Positions 17,855 to 25,908 of a stretch of DNA of 64,000 nucleotides are shown here, one piece after another. The notes under the pieces are model-generated. The model did not search any database and was not told the origin of the DNA. It saw only the letters and a program-made list of their open reading frames with translations. The stretch's first letter is position 1. Each line of letters opens with the position of its first letter. Source of the DNA: Planctomycetota bacterium. Its GTDB lineage: Bacteria; Planctomycetota; Phycisphaerae; Phycisphaerales; Phycisphaeraceae. Position numbers and translations under genes: made by a program. The DNA is taken from NCBI GenBank assembly GCA_026386955.1, contig JAPLMQ010000313.1:1-64000 (forward strand). The letters are read 5' to 3'.

Positions 17855-18682
17855 ATGCCCTCCTTCCTCCGCCTCTCCGCTCTCCTGACGCTCCTCCTCT
17901 GCGCCGCCGCGCAGGCCAACATCACCGTCGACCTCGAGGACCACGCCCTCGCCCCCAACTCCTTCTTCAACGGCGACACCGGCCTCTCCAACAACGACGG
18001 CTTCTCCTCCCACGGCGGCTTCTTCAACAACTCCTTCAGCACCGACTTCGGCGGCTACTGGTCCGGCTGGGCCCTCTCCAACATCGTTGACAAGACCACC
18101 CCTGGCTTCGGCAACCAATACGCCGCTTACCCCGGCGGCGGGGCCGGCAACGGTTCGGCCGCCTTCGCGGGCGGGAACTACGCCGTCACCTTCATCCCCT
18201 ACCCCAACGGCTCGTTCATCGACCTCCCCTCGGGCTACGCGGTGACCTCCACCCGCGTCGCCAACACCACCTACACCGCCCTCTCCATGCGCGACGGCGA
18301 CTCCTTCGCCAAGAAGTTCGGCGGCCCCACCGGCAACGACCCCGACTTCTTCTCCCTCACCATCACCGGCTTTTCCCAGCCCGGCGCGGGCGGTGCCGTC
18401 ACCGGCTCGGCGACGATCGTCCTCGCCGATTACCGCGCCGCCGACAACGCGCTCGACTTCATCCTCGCCGACTGGAGTCTGCTCGATCTCTCCGGCCTGG
18501 GCCACGCGCGGTCGCTGGGCTTCTCCGTCGACTCCAGCGACATGGGCCCGTTCGGGGTCAACACGCCCGCCTACGTGGCGCTCGACAACCTCGAGCTCAA
18601 GGCCGTGCCCGAGCCCGCGTCGGCGGGGCTGCTGGCGCTGGGCCTCGCCGGCGTCCTGGTCCGCCGTCGCCGCCAAGGCTGA
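17855..18682 (+). CDS. DUF4465-type PEP-CTERM protein, putative corrinoid-binding
   Basis: A 275-aa secreted protein. A signal peptide (MPSFLRLSALLTLLLCAAAQA) is followed by the DUF4465 pattern: DLEDHALAPNSFFNG, SWxGWALSN-like YWSGWALSNIVDKTTPG, NQYAAYPGGG, KKFGGPTGNDPDFFSLTITG, LADYRAADNALDFILADW and FGVNTPAYVALDNL. The tail is PEP-CTERM (VPEPASAGLLALGLAGVLV then RRRRQG). The family occurs in B12-regulated loci, and I recall Bacteroides BtuH, a B12-binding surface lipoprotein, as related; this needs checking. Here a PEP-CTERM anchor replaces the lipid. It lies 109 bases after its partner with no promoter seen between, and a terminator follows, making a two-gene riboswitch operon. Confidence 0.82.
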   Translation: MPSFLRLSALLTLLLCAAAQANITVDLEDHALAPNSFFNGDTGLSNNDGFSSHGGFFNNSFSTDFGGYWSGWALSNIVDKTTPGFGNQYAAYPGGGAGNGSAAFAGGNYAVTFIPYPNGSFIDLPSGYAVTSTRVANTTYTALSMRDGDSFAKKFGGPTGNDPDFFSLTITGFSQPGAGGAVTGSATIVLADYRAADNALDFILADWSLLDLSGLGHARSLGFSVDSSDMGPFGVNTPAYVALDNLELKAVPEPASAGLLALGLAGVLVRRRRQG

Positions 18683-18697
18683 GCATTGAACTTCCAC

Positions 18698-18735
18698 CCG
18701 GGCGGGCGCGGAGGGGCGCCCGCCCGGACATTTTT
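18698..18735 (+). terminator. Rho-independent terminator of the B12 operon
   Basis: A perfect 12-bp GC stem (18698-18709 with 18716-18727) and six-base loop are followed by ACATTTTT. It sits 16 bases after the DUF4465 stop and closes the riboswitch operon. Confidence 0.85.
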
Positions 18736-18765
18736 CCGCCGCAAAGCCCTCGAACGGAGCATCCC

Positions 18766-19644
18766 ATGAAGCGCACATCACCCGCCCACGCCTGCGGCTT
18801 CACGCTCATCGAGCTGCTCGTGGTCGTCTCGATCATCGGCCTGCTCATCGGCATCCTGCTTCCCGCCTTGGGCAAGGCCCGGCGGACCGCGCAGGCGATG
18901 GTCTGCTCGTCCAACATCCGCGGGATCGCCGAGAGCAACATCAACTACGCCCACGACAACGCCATGCGTTTCGTCCTCGCCCAAGCCGACGTGAGCACCA
19001 CCAACCTCCACCGCTGGCACGGCGTGCGCAACGCCAACCCGCAGACCACCCCCGGGCTGCCCCAGAGCGACTACGTCTTCGACCCGGGGCGTAGCCCGCT
19101 GCTCAACTACCTCGGGCCCGACGGGAAGATCAAGGCCTGCCCGACCTTCGAAAACTACCTGAAAAACAGCGGGATGACCTCGTACGAGCAGGGCAACGGC
19201 GGCTACGGCTACAACGCCACCTACGTCGGCGGCCGGCTCGATTTCTTCGACAGCGCCGACGTCAACTACATGGACGAGGCCTACGGCACGAGCATCTCCC
19301 TCGACCACCTGCTCCACGCCTCGGCCACGGTCATGTTCACCGACGCCGGCTTCGCCACGATCTCCGGCGGGCAGAACGTGGTCATCGAGTATTCCTTCTG
19401 CGAGGCCCCGCTCTTCCAGTGGGGCCAAGGCGCGCCTTCGGGCCAGGCCTCGCCGTCGATCGCCTTCCGGCATGAGTCGGGCAAGGCCAACGTCGCCTGG
19501 GCGGACGGGCATGTCGACGCGCAGAAATGGGCCTTCAGCAGCGACGACTACTCCTTCGCCGGGACGGTCTCGACTGCCGACGTGCAGGCGCTGGGCATCG
19601 GCTGGTTCGGGCCCAACGACAACTCGCTCTTCGTGGCGCACTGA
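18766..19644 (+). CDS. prepilin-like protein with H-X9-DG-type C-terminus
   Basis: A 292-aa pseudopilin-like protein. The leader ACG|FTLIELLVVVSIIGLLIGILLPALG has the prepilin methylation/cleavage site with Gly at -1 and Glu at +5. A large globular region follows, and FRHESGKANVAWADGHVD near the C-terminus is the planctomycete H-X9-DG signature. It lies behind the terminator of the B12 operon, so co-regulation is doubtful. It resembles the 3004 gene in architecture but not closely in sequence after the N-terminal helix. Confidence 0.8.
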   Translation: MKRTSPAHACGFTLIELLVVVSIIGLLIGILLPALGKARRTAQAMVCSSNIRGIAESNINYAHDNAMRFVLAQADVSTTNLHRWHGVRNANPQTTPGLPQSDYVFDPGRSPLLNYLGPDGKIKACPTFENYLKNSGMTSYEQGNGGYGYNATYVGGRLDFFDSADVNYMDEAYGTSISLDHLLHASATVMFTDAGFATISGGQNVVIEYSFCEAPLFQWGQGAPSGQASPSIAFRHESGKANVAWADGHVDAQKWAFSSDDYSFAGTVSTADVQALGIGWFGPNDNSLFVAH

Positions 19645-19665
19645 GTTCGTTTGCCGAGGCCCGCC

Positions 19666-19908
19666 ATGAGCTCCATCCGCGTCGACCGCTGCCTCTGCAC
19701 GCGCCAGACGTTCGCGAAGCTGTTGCCCGCGGCGCGGGCGGCAGGCGTTACCACGTCCGAGGAGCTGGGCAGGCTCACCGGTGCGGGTACCCATTGCGGG
19801 ATGTGCCGGCCATATTTGTGCCGCGGGCTCAAGACCGGGGAAACCTACTTCACGTCACTGCTGGCACAGGGTCAGCTGGAAGCAGTGAAGCCAGATGCCA
19901 ACGACTGA
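19666..19908 (+). CDS. BFD-like [2Fe-2S]-binding protein
   Basis: An 80-aa protein built on the bacterioferritin-associated-ferredoxin pattern: CLC near residue 9-11 and GAGTHCGMCRPYLC further on, giving the C-x-C...C-x2-C ligand set of a [2Fe-2S] cluster, with TSEELGRLTGAG between. BFD-like proteins deliver electrons, for example for iron release from bacterioferritin, or serve as nitrite-reductase-type modules. No bacterioferritin gene is in the window. It begins 21 bases after the prepilin-like gene and may share its transcript. ATG 19666 is preferred over an upstream TTG. Confidence 0.75.
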   Translation: MSSIRVDRCLCTRQTFAKLLPAARAAGVTTSEELGRLTGAGTHCGMCRPYLCRGLKTGETYFTSLLAQGQLEAVKPDAND

Positions 19909-19920
19909 CTCGGATGAATC

Positions 19921-20340
19921 TCACTTCAGAAGTAGCCGGCGAATCCACAGGATCAGGCGGTCCCATGCCATGGCCGGCCGGCCATCAAGACGCAGCCCGC
20001 GCATATTGACCCGATCCGCATCGAGATGAGGTGATTTCATCGCGATCCAAGCGTCGTTTGGGGCGAATTCATTGAACTCCCTGTTGCGCAATCGAACACC
20101 AAACCCGGAGTCCGTGCAGACCTTCGCCCAGAACTCGTCGGTGAGCAGTTGGGCTCTCATCGCAGGATCTTCGGTCACGAAATCAATGCGGTAGTTGAAC
20201 CAGAACTGAGATGCTTCGTTCCATACCACGTCAACAAGCACCGCGATCGGCTCTCCGCGCAATTCGGCAACCCATCCGGCGTTGCGACCATAATTGGTCT
20301 CCCAGATTCGAAGAAGCCGTCGATACCCCGGTGTGAACAT
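19921..20340 (-). CDS. hypothetical protein of lower GC content
   Basis: A 139-aa protein of unknown function, mixed alpha/beta in appearance, with TPGYRRLLRIWETNYGRNAGWVAELRGEPIAVLVD at the N-terminus and a NREFNEFAP segment. I have an impression of similar small proteins in other planctomycetes but cannot name a family. Start ATG 20340 is chosen for a GGAGAGG site seven bases upstream; the frame could begin at 20382. Its coding sequence is clearly less GC-rich than its neighbours by eye, which may mean recent acquisition. It converges on the BFD-like gene. Confidence 0.55.
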   Translation of the reverse strand: MFTPGYRRLLRIWETNYGRNAGWVAELRGEPIAVLVDVVWNEASQFWFNYRIDFVTEDPAMRAQLLTDEFWAKVCTDSGFGVRLRNREFNEFAPNDAWIAMKSPHLDADRVNMRGLRLDGRPAMAWDRLILWIRRLLLK

Positions 20341-20410
20341 GCCGTTGCCTCTCCATCGCCGCGGCGAATGGCTGGAATTCATCTGCTGATGCCTCCCGCC
20401 CGCGTTGCCT

Positions 20411-20419
20411 TGCTATCAT
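20411..20419 (+). promoter_or_regulatory. extended -10 promoter for trxB
   Basis: TGC-TATCAT is a good extended -10 ending eleven bases before ATG 20430. Transcription would begin within a few bases of the start codon, suggesting a leaderless or nearly leaderless mRNA. No ribosome-binding site is present. Confidence 0.5.
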
Positions 20420-20429
20420 TCTCTCCCCT

Positions 20430-21419
20430 ATGACCCACAGCACCACCCCCGTCGAAAAAGTCGTCATCATTGGCTCAGGTCCCGCGGGCTGGACCGCCGC
20501 GATCTACGCCGCCCGCGCCAACCTCCAGCCGCTGGTCCTCGAAGGCGTCGCCAAGAGCACGCCCACCATCCAGCTCCCCGGCGGGCAGCTCATGCTCACC
20601 ACCGAGGTCGAGAACTACCCCGGCTTCCCCAAGGGCATCACCGGCCCGGAGATGATGCAGGACTTCCGCAAGCAGGCGGAGCGCTTCGGCACCCGCATCG
20701 AGGGCGTCGACGTCGAGCGCTGCGACTTCTCTAAACGCCCCATGGAGCTCCACACCTCCGAGGGCACGGTCGTCCGCACGCACTCGGTCATCATCGCCAC
20801 CGGGGCCAGCGCCAACTGGATCGGGCTGCCCAACGAGATGCGCCTGGCCAAGAGCGCGGGGGGCGTCTCGGCCTGCGCCGTCTGCGACGGCGCGCTGCCT
20901 GTCTTCCGCAACAAGCCGCTGGCGGTGGTGGGCGGGGGCGACACGGCGATGGAGGAGGCGAGCTACCTCACCAAGTTCGCCTCGATGGTCTACGTCATCC
21001 ACCGCCGCGACGAGTTCCGCGCCAGCAAGGTGATGCAGAAGCGCATCCTCGAGAGCCCCAAGGCCAAGCCGGTCTGGGACAGCGTGGTCGTCGACGTGCT
21101 CGGCGACGAGATGATCACCGGCCTGCAGCTCAAGAACGTCAAGACCGGGGCCGTCTCGACCCTCGAGGTCGGTGGGCTCTTCGTCGCCATCGGGCACACG
21201 CCCAACACGCACTTCCTCGCCGGCTCGGGCCTGGAGCTCGACGCCAAGGGCTACATCAAGCTCGTGGACGGCTTCCGTTCGCTGACGAACCTGGAGGGCG
21301 TATTCGCCGCGGGCGACGTGGCCGACCAAGTCTACCGCCAGGCCGTCACGGCGGCGGGCATGGGCTGCAAGTCCGCGATCGACGCGGAGCGCTGGCTGGC
21401 GGAGAAGGGCGTGCATTGA
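20430..21419 (+). CDS. trxB: thioredoxin-disulfide reductase
   Basis: A 329-aa cytosolic flavoenzyme that reduces thioredoxin with NADPH. The FAD-binding motif GSGPAGWTAAIYAARA is at about residues 14-29, the redox-active CAVC at C149-C152 is followed by DGALP, the NADPH motif is VVGGGDTAMEEA, and the C-terminal FAD motif is GVFAAGDVADQVYRQAVTAAGMGC. The usual CATCDG is CAVCDG here, a common variant. Length is normal. It is convergent with a transglutaminase-like gene 25 bases away. Confidence 0.95.
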   Translation: MTHSTTPVEKVVIIGSGPAGWTAAIYAARANLQPLVLEGVAKSTPTIQLPGGQLMLTTEVENYPGFPKGITGPEMMQDFRKQAERFGTRIEGVDVERCDFSKRPMELHTSEGTVVRTHSVIIATGASANWIGLPNEMRLAKSAGGVSACAVCDGALPVFRNKPLAVVGGGDTAMEEASYLTKFASMVYVIHRRDEFRASKVMQKRILESPKAKPVWDSVVVDVLGDEMITGLQLKNVKTGAVSTLEVGGLFVAIGHTPNTHFLAGSGLELDAKGYIKLVDGFRSLTNLEGVFAAGDVADQVYRQAVTAAGMGCKSAIDAERWLAEKGVH

Positions 21420-21444
21420 GCACGGGCCCGGACTGACTGTGCGC

Positions 21445-22230
21445 TCAAACCGCCTCGACGCCCTCGACGATGTAGTTGCAGATTCCCAGATGCCCCAGCA
21501 GCTCGCCGCCCGCCTCGGGCTTCGGGCGGTCGGCGCTGCGCCAGCCGGGGCAGCTCTCCACATACGGCTGGACCTTCGCGAAATAGGCCTCGAGCTTCGG
21601 GCGATAGGCCGCGTGTGCCAAGGCGCGGTGCGTGATGGAGAGCTCCAAGCCCGTCGCCGGTCGGCCGTCGGGCAGGTCTACCATCACGTCGAAGGTGACG
21701 TCGACGAAGGCCCAGCGTCCGTCGAAGAAGACCTCCGTCGCGGTGTGGCCGCAGCGGAGGTTGTCGTGCACGAGGAAGCAGAGCCGGGCGGGCAGGCCCA
21801 TGACCTCGCAGAGTGCGATGAAGACTCGCGACTGCTCGTTGCACCAGCCGATGCCCGAGTCGATCAGCGCCTCCTCGCTCAGCCCGCGGTCGGGCGCGAG
21901 GTTGCGCAGCAGGTGCGGATGGACGACGGTGGAGGTGACCCACTGGATGGCCGCGCGGATCTTCTGCCGCGGCGACGCCCCGGCCGGCGCGAGCGATTTC
22001 GCGATCGCCTCGAGCCGCGGGCGCGACCCGGCACGGTAGCGCACGCCGGTGGGAGAGTAGGCTTCGCTTGGGGCCTTTCCGGGGCCGTAGAGCGCGTCGC
22101 GCGTCTCGGGGCAGAGGCGGACCATGCCCTGCGTCTGCTGGCGGTCGATCCCCTTGACGGGAACCTCGGCGATGTCGCGGTCGATGTTGCCGGGGAATCC
22201 ACGGCCGATGTAGGGCTTCAGGTCGATCAA
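21445..22230 (-). CDS. transglutaminase-like domain protein
   Basis: A 261-aa protein with the papain-like transglutaminase triad: Cys130 in DSGIGWCNEQS, His162 in CGHTATEV and Asp177 in WAFVDVT. No signal peptide is seen. Family members act as cysteine proteases, peptide N-glycanases or cross-linking enzymes; the role here cannot be told. It is transcribed divergently from the SGNH hydrolase, with a TTCCGGGG-type repeat in the shared upstream region. Confidence 0.8.
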   Translation of the reverse strand: MIDLKPYIGRGFPGNIDRDIAEVPVKGIDRQQTQGMVRLCPETRDALYGPGKAPSEAYSPTGVRYRAGSRPRLEAIAKSLAPAGASPRQKIRAAIQWVTSTVVHPHLLRNLAPDRGLSEEALIDSGIGWCNEQSRVFIALCEVMGLPARLCFLVHDNLRCGHTATEVFFDGRWAFVDVTFDVMVDLPDGRPATGLELSITHRALAHAAYRPKLEAYFAKVQPYVESCPGWRSADRPKPEAGGELLGHLGICNYIVEGVEAV

Positions 22231-22270
22231 GGTTGTGGTCTCGCGTGGCGGGCTTGATAAGATGACGCAC

Positions 22271-22305
22271 CCCCGGAATTCCCCGGAACCCGGCCTCGGA
22301 ATCCG
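22271..22305 (-). repeat. TTCCGGGG-type degenerate intergenic repeat, copy 2
   Basis: Read on the minus strand this gives CCGGATTCCGAGG, GGTTCCGGGG and AATTCCGGGG in series. It lies between divergent gene starts. Confidence 0.4.
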
Positions 22306-22392
22306 GCGAAACTAGCATCGCGCGCCGGCGCGGTCAACGAAGCGCAGACCGTCGACCCAACCCTTCGCACCCAACCTCGGAGCAAGCGTCTC

Positions 22393-23037
22393 ATGGAGAA
22401 GTCCCCCTTTGTCGTCGTCGTCTGGGGCGATTCAATCGCCGCCGCGGGCTGGCCCGCGATGGCGGAGACCACACACAACGTCTCGATGAACGTCGGGCGG
22501 TCGATCAAGGTGATCAACGAGGCCCAGGGCGGCATGCCCGCGGCCCTGGCCCGCACGCAGTTCGACCAGCGCGTCGCCCGGCACAGCTGCGACCTGGTGG
22601 TGATCCAGTTCGGGTTCAACGACCTGCGCTACGACGGCTCGCGCGACGGCCTCCCGCTCTCGACTCCCGAGGAGTTCGCCGGCCACCTGCGCGACATGGC
22701 GACCCGCTGCCGCACCGAGTGCAGCGCCAAGGTCCTGCTGCTGGGCAACCACCGCGCCCGCCGCCCGCACATCATGCCCACCGGAAAGCTCTACGACCAC
22801 GCCCGCGCGGCCTACAACCAGGTCACGCAGTCGGTGGCGTCGGAACTGGGGCTGCCCTACATCGACATGTCGCAGGCGATCCTCACGCCGGGCATTTCGT
22901 ACAGCGAGTACGTCAACGAGGACGGCGTGCACCTCTCACCCCTGGGGCTGCACGCCTACGCCGCGGTCGTCGGCTCGGCGATCGGCCAGATCGTCCGCGG
23001 CGAGCCGGTGGTGCTGGTGAGCACGGACGGGCCTTGA
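22393..23037 (+). CDS. SGNH/GDSL-family hydrolase
   Basis: A 214-aa esterase-like protein. Block I is VVVVWGDSIAA with the nucleophile Ser14, block II contains a Gly in INEAQGGMP, block III is FGFND, and block V is DGVHLSPLG with the Asp-x-x-His pair. All four SGNH residues appear present. No signal peptide is visible. Such enzymes deacetylate sugars or hydrolyse lipids; in this gene set a carbohydrate esterase is plausible but unproven. Confidence 0.85.
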   Translation: MEKSPFVVVVWGDSIAAAGWPAMAETTHNVSMNVGRSIKVINEAQGGMPAALARTQFDQRVARHSCDLVVIQFGFNDLRYDGSRDGLPLSTPEEFAGHLRDMATRCRTECSAKVLLLGNHRARRPHIMPTGKLYDHARAAYNQVTQSVASELGLPYIDMSQAILTPGISYSEYVNEDGVHLSPLGLHAYAAVVGSAIGQIVRGEPVVLVSTDGP

Positions 23038-23071
23038 TCACCGCGGGCCGGGAACAAGCAGGAAATCGCGA

Positions 23072-25699
23072 TCACTCCCGGTCGAGCGTCCCCGCAGTCA
23101 CGCCGAGCTGGCTGAGCACGCGCAGCGACCGGCGGACCTCGCGGATGTCCTCGATCCCCGCCAACACGCGGGCGTAGCGGTCGAGCACCAAGTGGGTATC
23201 GCCCGCGTTCTCGCGCAAAAGCTCCACGCGGAAGTGGCGCAGCCCCATCTCGCGCATCCGAGGGACGTACTCGGCCGCGGACTGCGCCTGGGCGTTGAAG
23301 ACCGTGTTGCGGCAGCCCACGTCGGCGACCAGCGGGTGCTCCTGGCCAACGCGGTCGCGCAGGCTGACCTTGTGGCTCTCGCACGGCCTGCCGCAGTCGT
23401 GGAAGTCCTTGCCGTTCGAGAGCGTCGCCGCGAAGACACAGTGCTCCATGTGGAACATCGGCATGTGCTGGTGGACGACCGCCTCGAACCACGCGGGGTC
23501 GAACTTCCCGAACATCGCCCGCATCTGCGTCCACGAGAGGTCGTAGCTGGGGGCCATGCGGACCACGCCCCGCTGCGCCATCGCGGCCGCGGTCAACTCG
23601 TTGGCGATGTTGAGCGAATAGTCGGCGATGAGCGGCATCGCGGGCATCTGCTCGCGGAAGAAGCTCAGCCCCGCGAGGTTGCGGACCAGCACGGCGTCGG
23701 GCCCGCTGTCGGCGATGTGCTGGAGCAGCCCCTCCTCGGCCGGCTTGATGATGCGCAGGGTCGCGACGGCGACGGGCATCCCGGCGGCGCGGGCCCGGGC
23801 GACGGCATCCTTGTATCGCCGGACGTCCTCGAAATCGCAGTAGACCATCGCAGGGCGGGGCAGGCCGTCGGTGGGGGTCCAAGCGAGCACGGCGTCGAGC
23901 TGCTCGTCGGTGCGGGCGAGCACGTAGAGCGTCGGCGTCGTTGCGGATGAAGCGGTCGATGCAGCGATGCTTGCGGCCTCGGTGCGCAGGCGCTCCAGCG
24001 CGTCGGCCTCGCCCGGGTTGGCCGTCGCGGGATGGCTCCGCGACGCGAGCAGCCGCTCGACCGCGACGCGACGCAGATCATTGAGCACGCTCTTGGGCGT
24101 CATCGCCTCCACCGCCTCGACGCTCGGCCCATCGGCCGACGCCCGCAGCGCGACGCTCGCCAGCGCGAAAGGCGTCTCGCCCAGGCGCGCGAACTGCTCG
24201 CGCAGGACCGTCGCGCTCAGCGGGTGCTTGAGCGCCTTCTCGAGTGGCTTCTCCCACGAGGCCTCGCCGGTGTTCCCTTGCTCGTCGCGGGCACGCACGA
24301 GCAGGAGCCCGCCCAGTGGGGCGACGGCCTCGAAGTGCAGCGGGGCCCGCTTGACGACGGTGTCGCGGGCGAAGCTCTGCTCCAGCCGACGGCGGAGGGC
24401 GGGGTCGTCCGTCTTCCAGACGATGCTCCCCTCGGCGACGGCGGCGAGATTCACGTCCCCGTGCCCGAAGGCGACTTCGATGCGGATCGGCTGCCCCGTG
24501 CCGGGGCGCTGCGCGAATCCCGCGCCGATGGGGCGTACTTCGAAGACGCGCCCCCCCTGCTCGTCCTGCTCGGGGTGGCCTTCGTCGAAGACCACACCGT
24601 CGCCGGGCTTGAGCGACGCCGGGACGGGCGTCGGCGCAGGCATGTGCGGCTTGGGCGATTTGAGGGCGGGGGCGGCCTCGTTGCCGAGTTCGATGACCAG
24701 GCCGCGCTCGGTGTGCCCCACGACGGTGCCGACGCGCAGGCCCCGGCTCTTGGGGAACCGCCCGGGCACGAGCGTCTGGTGGTTCGCCCCGCCCAGGAAG
24801 CCCTGTCCGAACCCGCGCGAGAAGCTCTGCTGCAGGTCCTGCCTCTGCTGAGCGGGGAGGCTGAAGGGCGTGTGGGCGATCGCCGCGTCGAGGGCGGCCC
24901 GATAGGCCTGCGTCGTCGCAGCGACGTAATGGGCGCTCTTGAGCCGGCCCTCGATTTTGAGGCTGTGCACGCCCCGGCCGATCAGGTCGTCGACCAGGTC
25001 GTGAGCCGCGAGATCCTGCGGGCTGAGCAGGTAGGCCTTGTCGCCCAGCGGGCGGAGTTGGCCGTCGACGATCAGGTCGTAGGGCAGCCGGCAGGCCTGG
25101 GCGCATTGCCCTCGGTTGGCACTGCGCCCGCCGAGCGACTCGCTGGTGAGGCATTGGCCCGAGTAAGCGACGCAGAGGGCCCCGTGGACGAAGACCTCGA
25201 CGGGCAGCCCGGTCTCCGAGGCGATGCGCCCGACCTCCGGCGCGGAGAGCTCGCGGGCGAGGACGACGCGGGCGACGCCCATGTCGCGCACGAGGCGCAC
25301 GCCGCGGGGCTCGGTGAGCGTCATCTGCGTGGAGCCGTGGACGGCCAATCCGGGCGCGAGCCGGCGGATGAGGCCGACGAGGCCCAGGTCCTGGACGATC
25401 ACCGCGTCGACGCCCGCCTGGGCGATGGCGCGGAGCGTCTCGGCGGCGCGGGGCAGCTCGTCCGAGAAGATCAGGGTGTTGAAGGTGACGTAGCCGCGGA
25501 CGTTGTGCCCGTGGAGGTAGGCGACGACGGTCGGGAGCTCTTCGAGGGTGAAGTTGGTGGCGCGGTGGCGGGCGTTGAAGTCGCCGAGTCCGAAATAAAC
25601 GGCGTCGGCGCCGTTGGCGACGGCGGCCTTCATGGCTTCCCAGTCGCCGGCGGGGGCGAGGAGCTCGGGGCGAGACGAGGTGGGGGCGGGGTTAGTCAC
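23072..25699 (-). CDS. U32 family protein with two U32-like domains (RlhA-like)
   Basis: An 875-aa protein. Residues about 10-270 form a U32 domain (ELLAPAGDWEAMKAAVANGADAVYFG; EVFVHGALCVAYSGQC), with cysteines in CLTSESLGGR and RGQCAQACRLPY that fit an Fe-S site. A DUF3656-like middle region follows, then a second U32-like domain with MEHCVFA, DCGRPCES and VGCRNT. This layout resembles RlhA/YdcP-type enzymes that hydroxylate 23S rRNA C2501, though longer. GTG 25699 is chosen because further upstream the frame reads tandem repeats (RRHRRHRRH). The old peptidase name is probably wrong in function. Confidence 0.8.
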   Translation of the reverse strand: MTNPAPTSSRPELLAPAGDWEAMKAAVANGADAVYFGLGDFNARHRATNFTLEELPTVVAYLHGHNVRGYVTFNTLIFSDELPRAAETLRAIAQAGVDAVIVQDLGLVGLIRRLAPGLAVHGSTQMTLTEPRGVRLVRDMGVARVVLARELSAPEVGRIASETGLPVEVFVHGALCVAYSGQCLTSESLGGRSANRGQCAQACRLPYDLIVDGQLRPLGDKAYLLSPQDLAAHDLVDDLIGRGVHSLKIEGRLKSAHYVAATTQAYRAALDAAIAHTPFSLPAQQRQDLQQSFSRGFGQGFLGGANHQTLVPGRFPKSRGLRVGTVVGHTERGLVIELGNEAAPALKSPKPHMPAPTPVPASLKPGDGVVFDEGHPEQDEQGGRVFEVRPIGAGFAQRPGTGQPIRIEVAFGHGDVNLAAVAEGSIVWKTDDPALRRRLEQSFARDTVVKRAPLHFEAVAPLGGLLLVRARDEQGNTGEASWEKPLEKALKHPLSATVLREQFARLGETPFALASVALRASADGPSVEAVEAMTPKSVLNDLRRVAVERLLASRSHPATANPGEADALERLRTEAASIAASTASSATTPTLYVLARTDEQLDAVLAWTPTDGLPRPAMVYCDFEDVRRYKDAVARARAAGMPVAVATLRIIKPAEEGLLQHIADSGPDAVLVRNLAGLSFFREQMPAMPLIADYSLNIANELTAAAMAQRGVVRMAPSYDLSWTQMRAMFGKFDPAWFEAVVHQHMPMFHMEHCVFAATLSNGKDFHDCGRPCESHKVSLRDRVGQEHPLVADVGCRNTVFNAQAQSAAEYVPRMREMGLRHFRVELLRENAGDTHLVLDRYARVLAGIEDIREVRRSLRVLSQLGVTAGTLDRE

Positions 25700-25749
25700 A
25701 GCGGTAGTGTAGCCGGATGGGGCGGGGTCCGGCCTGTGACGCCCATGAC

Positions 25750-25776
25750 GTCTGTGCCGTCTGTGCCGTCTGTGAC
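25750..25776 (+). repeat. 9-bp tandem repeat between divergent genes
   Basis: Three copies of GTCTGTGCC (the last GTCTGTGAC) lie between the U32 gene start and pilT. This is a simple-sequence tract that could vary in copy number. Confidence 0.6.
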
Positions 25777-25908
25777 GACTGGGCCAACGTGAAAATCTGG
25801 GTCGGCCTCTTATGGAGGGCGGAGGCCCGGACGATAAGAGCAAGGGCGCGGCGGATGTTCGCCTCGCCGCGCGATGGCTGTTGCCCCGGACTCTCCGCGA
25901 GACCCTCC

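Noticed and set aside
22764-22932. Possible structured RNA in the SGNH hydrolase gene
   Set aside because: Hairpins here follow the codon structure of a well-supported protein and show no known RNA motif.
23072-25699. Collagenase-type peptidase
   Set aside because: U32 proteins with Cys clusters and a DUF3656-like middle are RNA-modifying or related enzymes; the peptidase label is historical.
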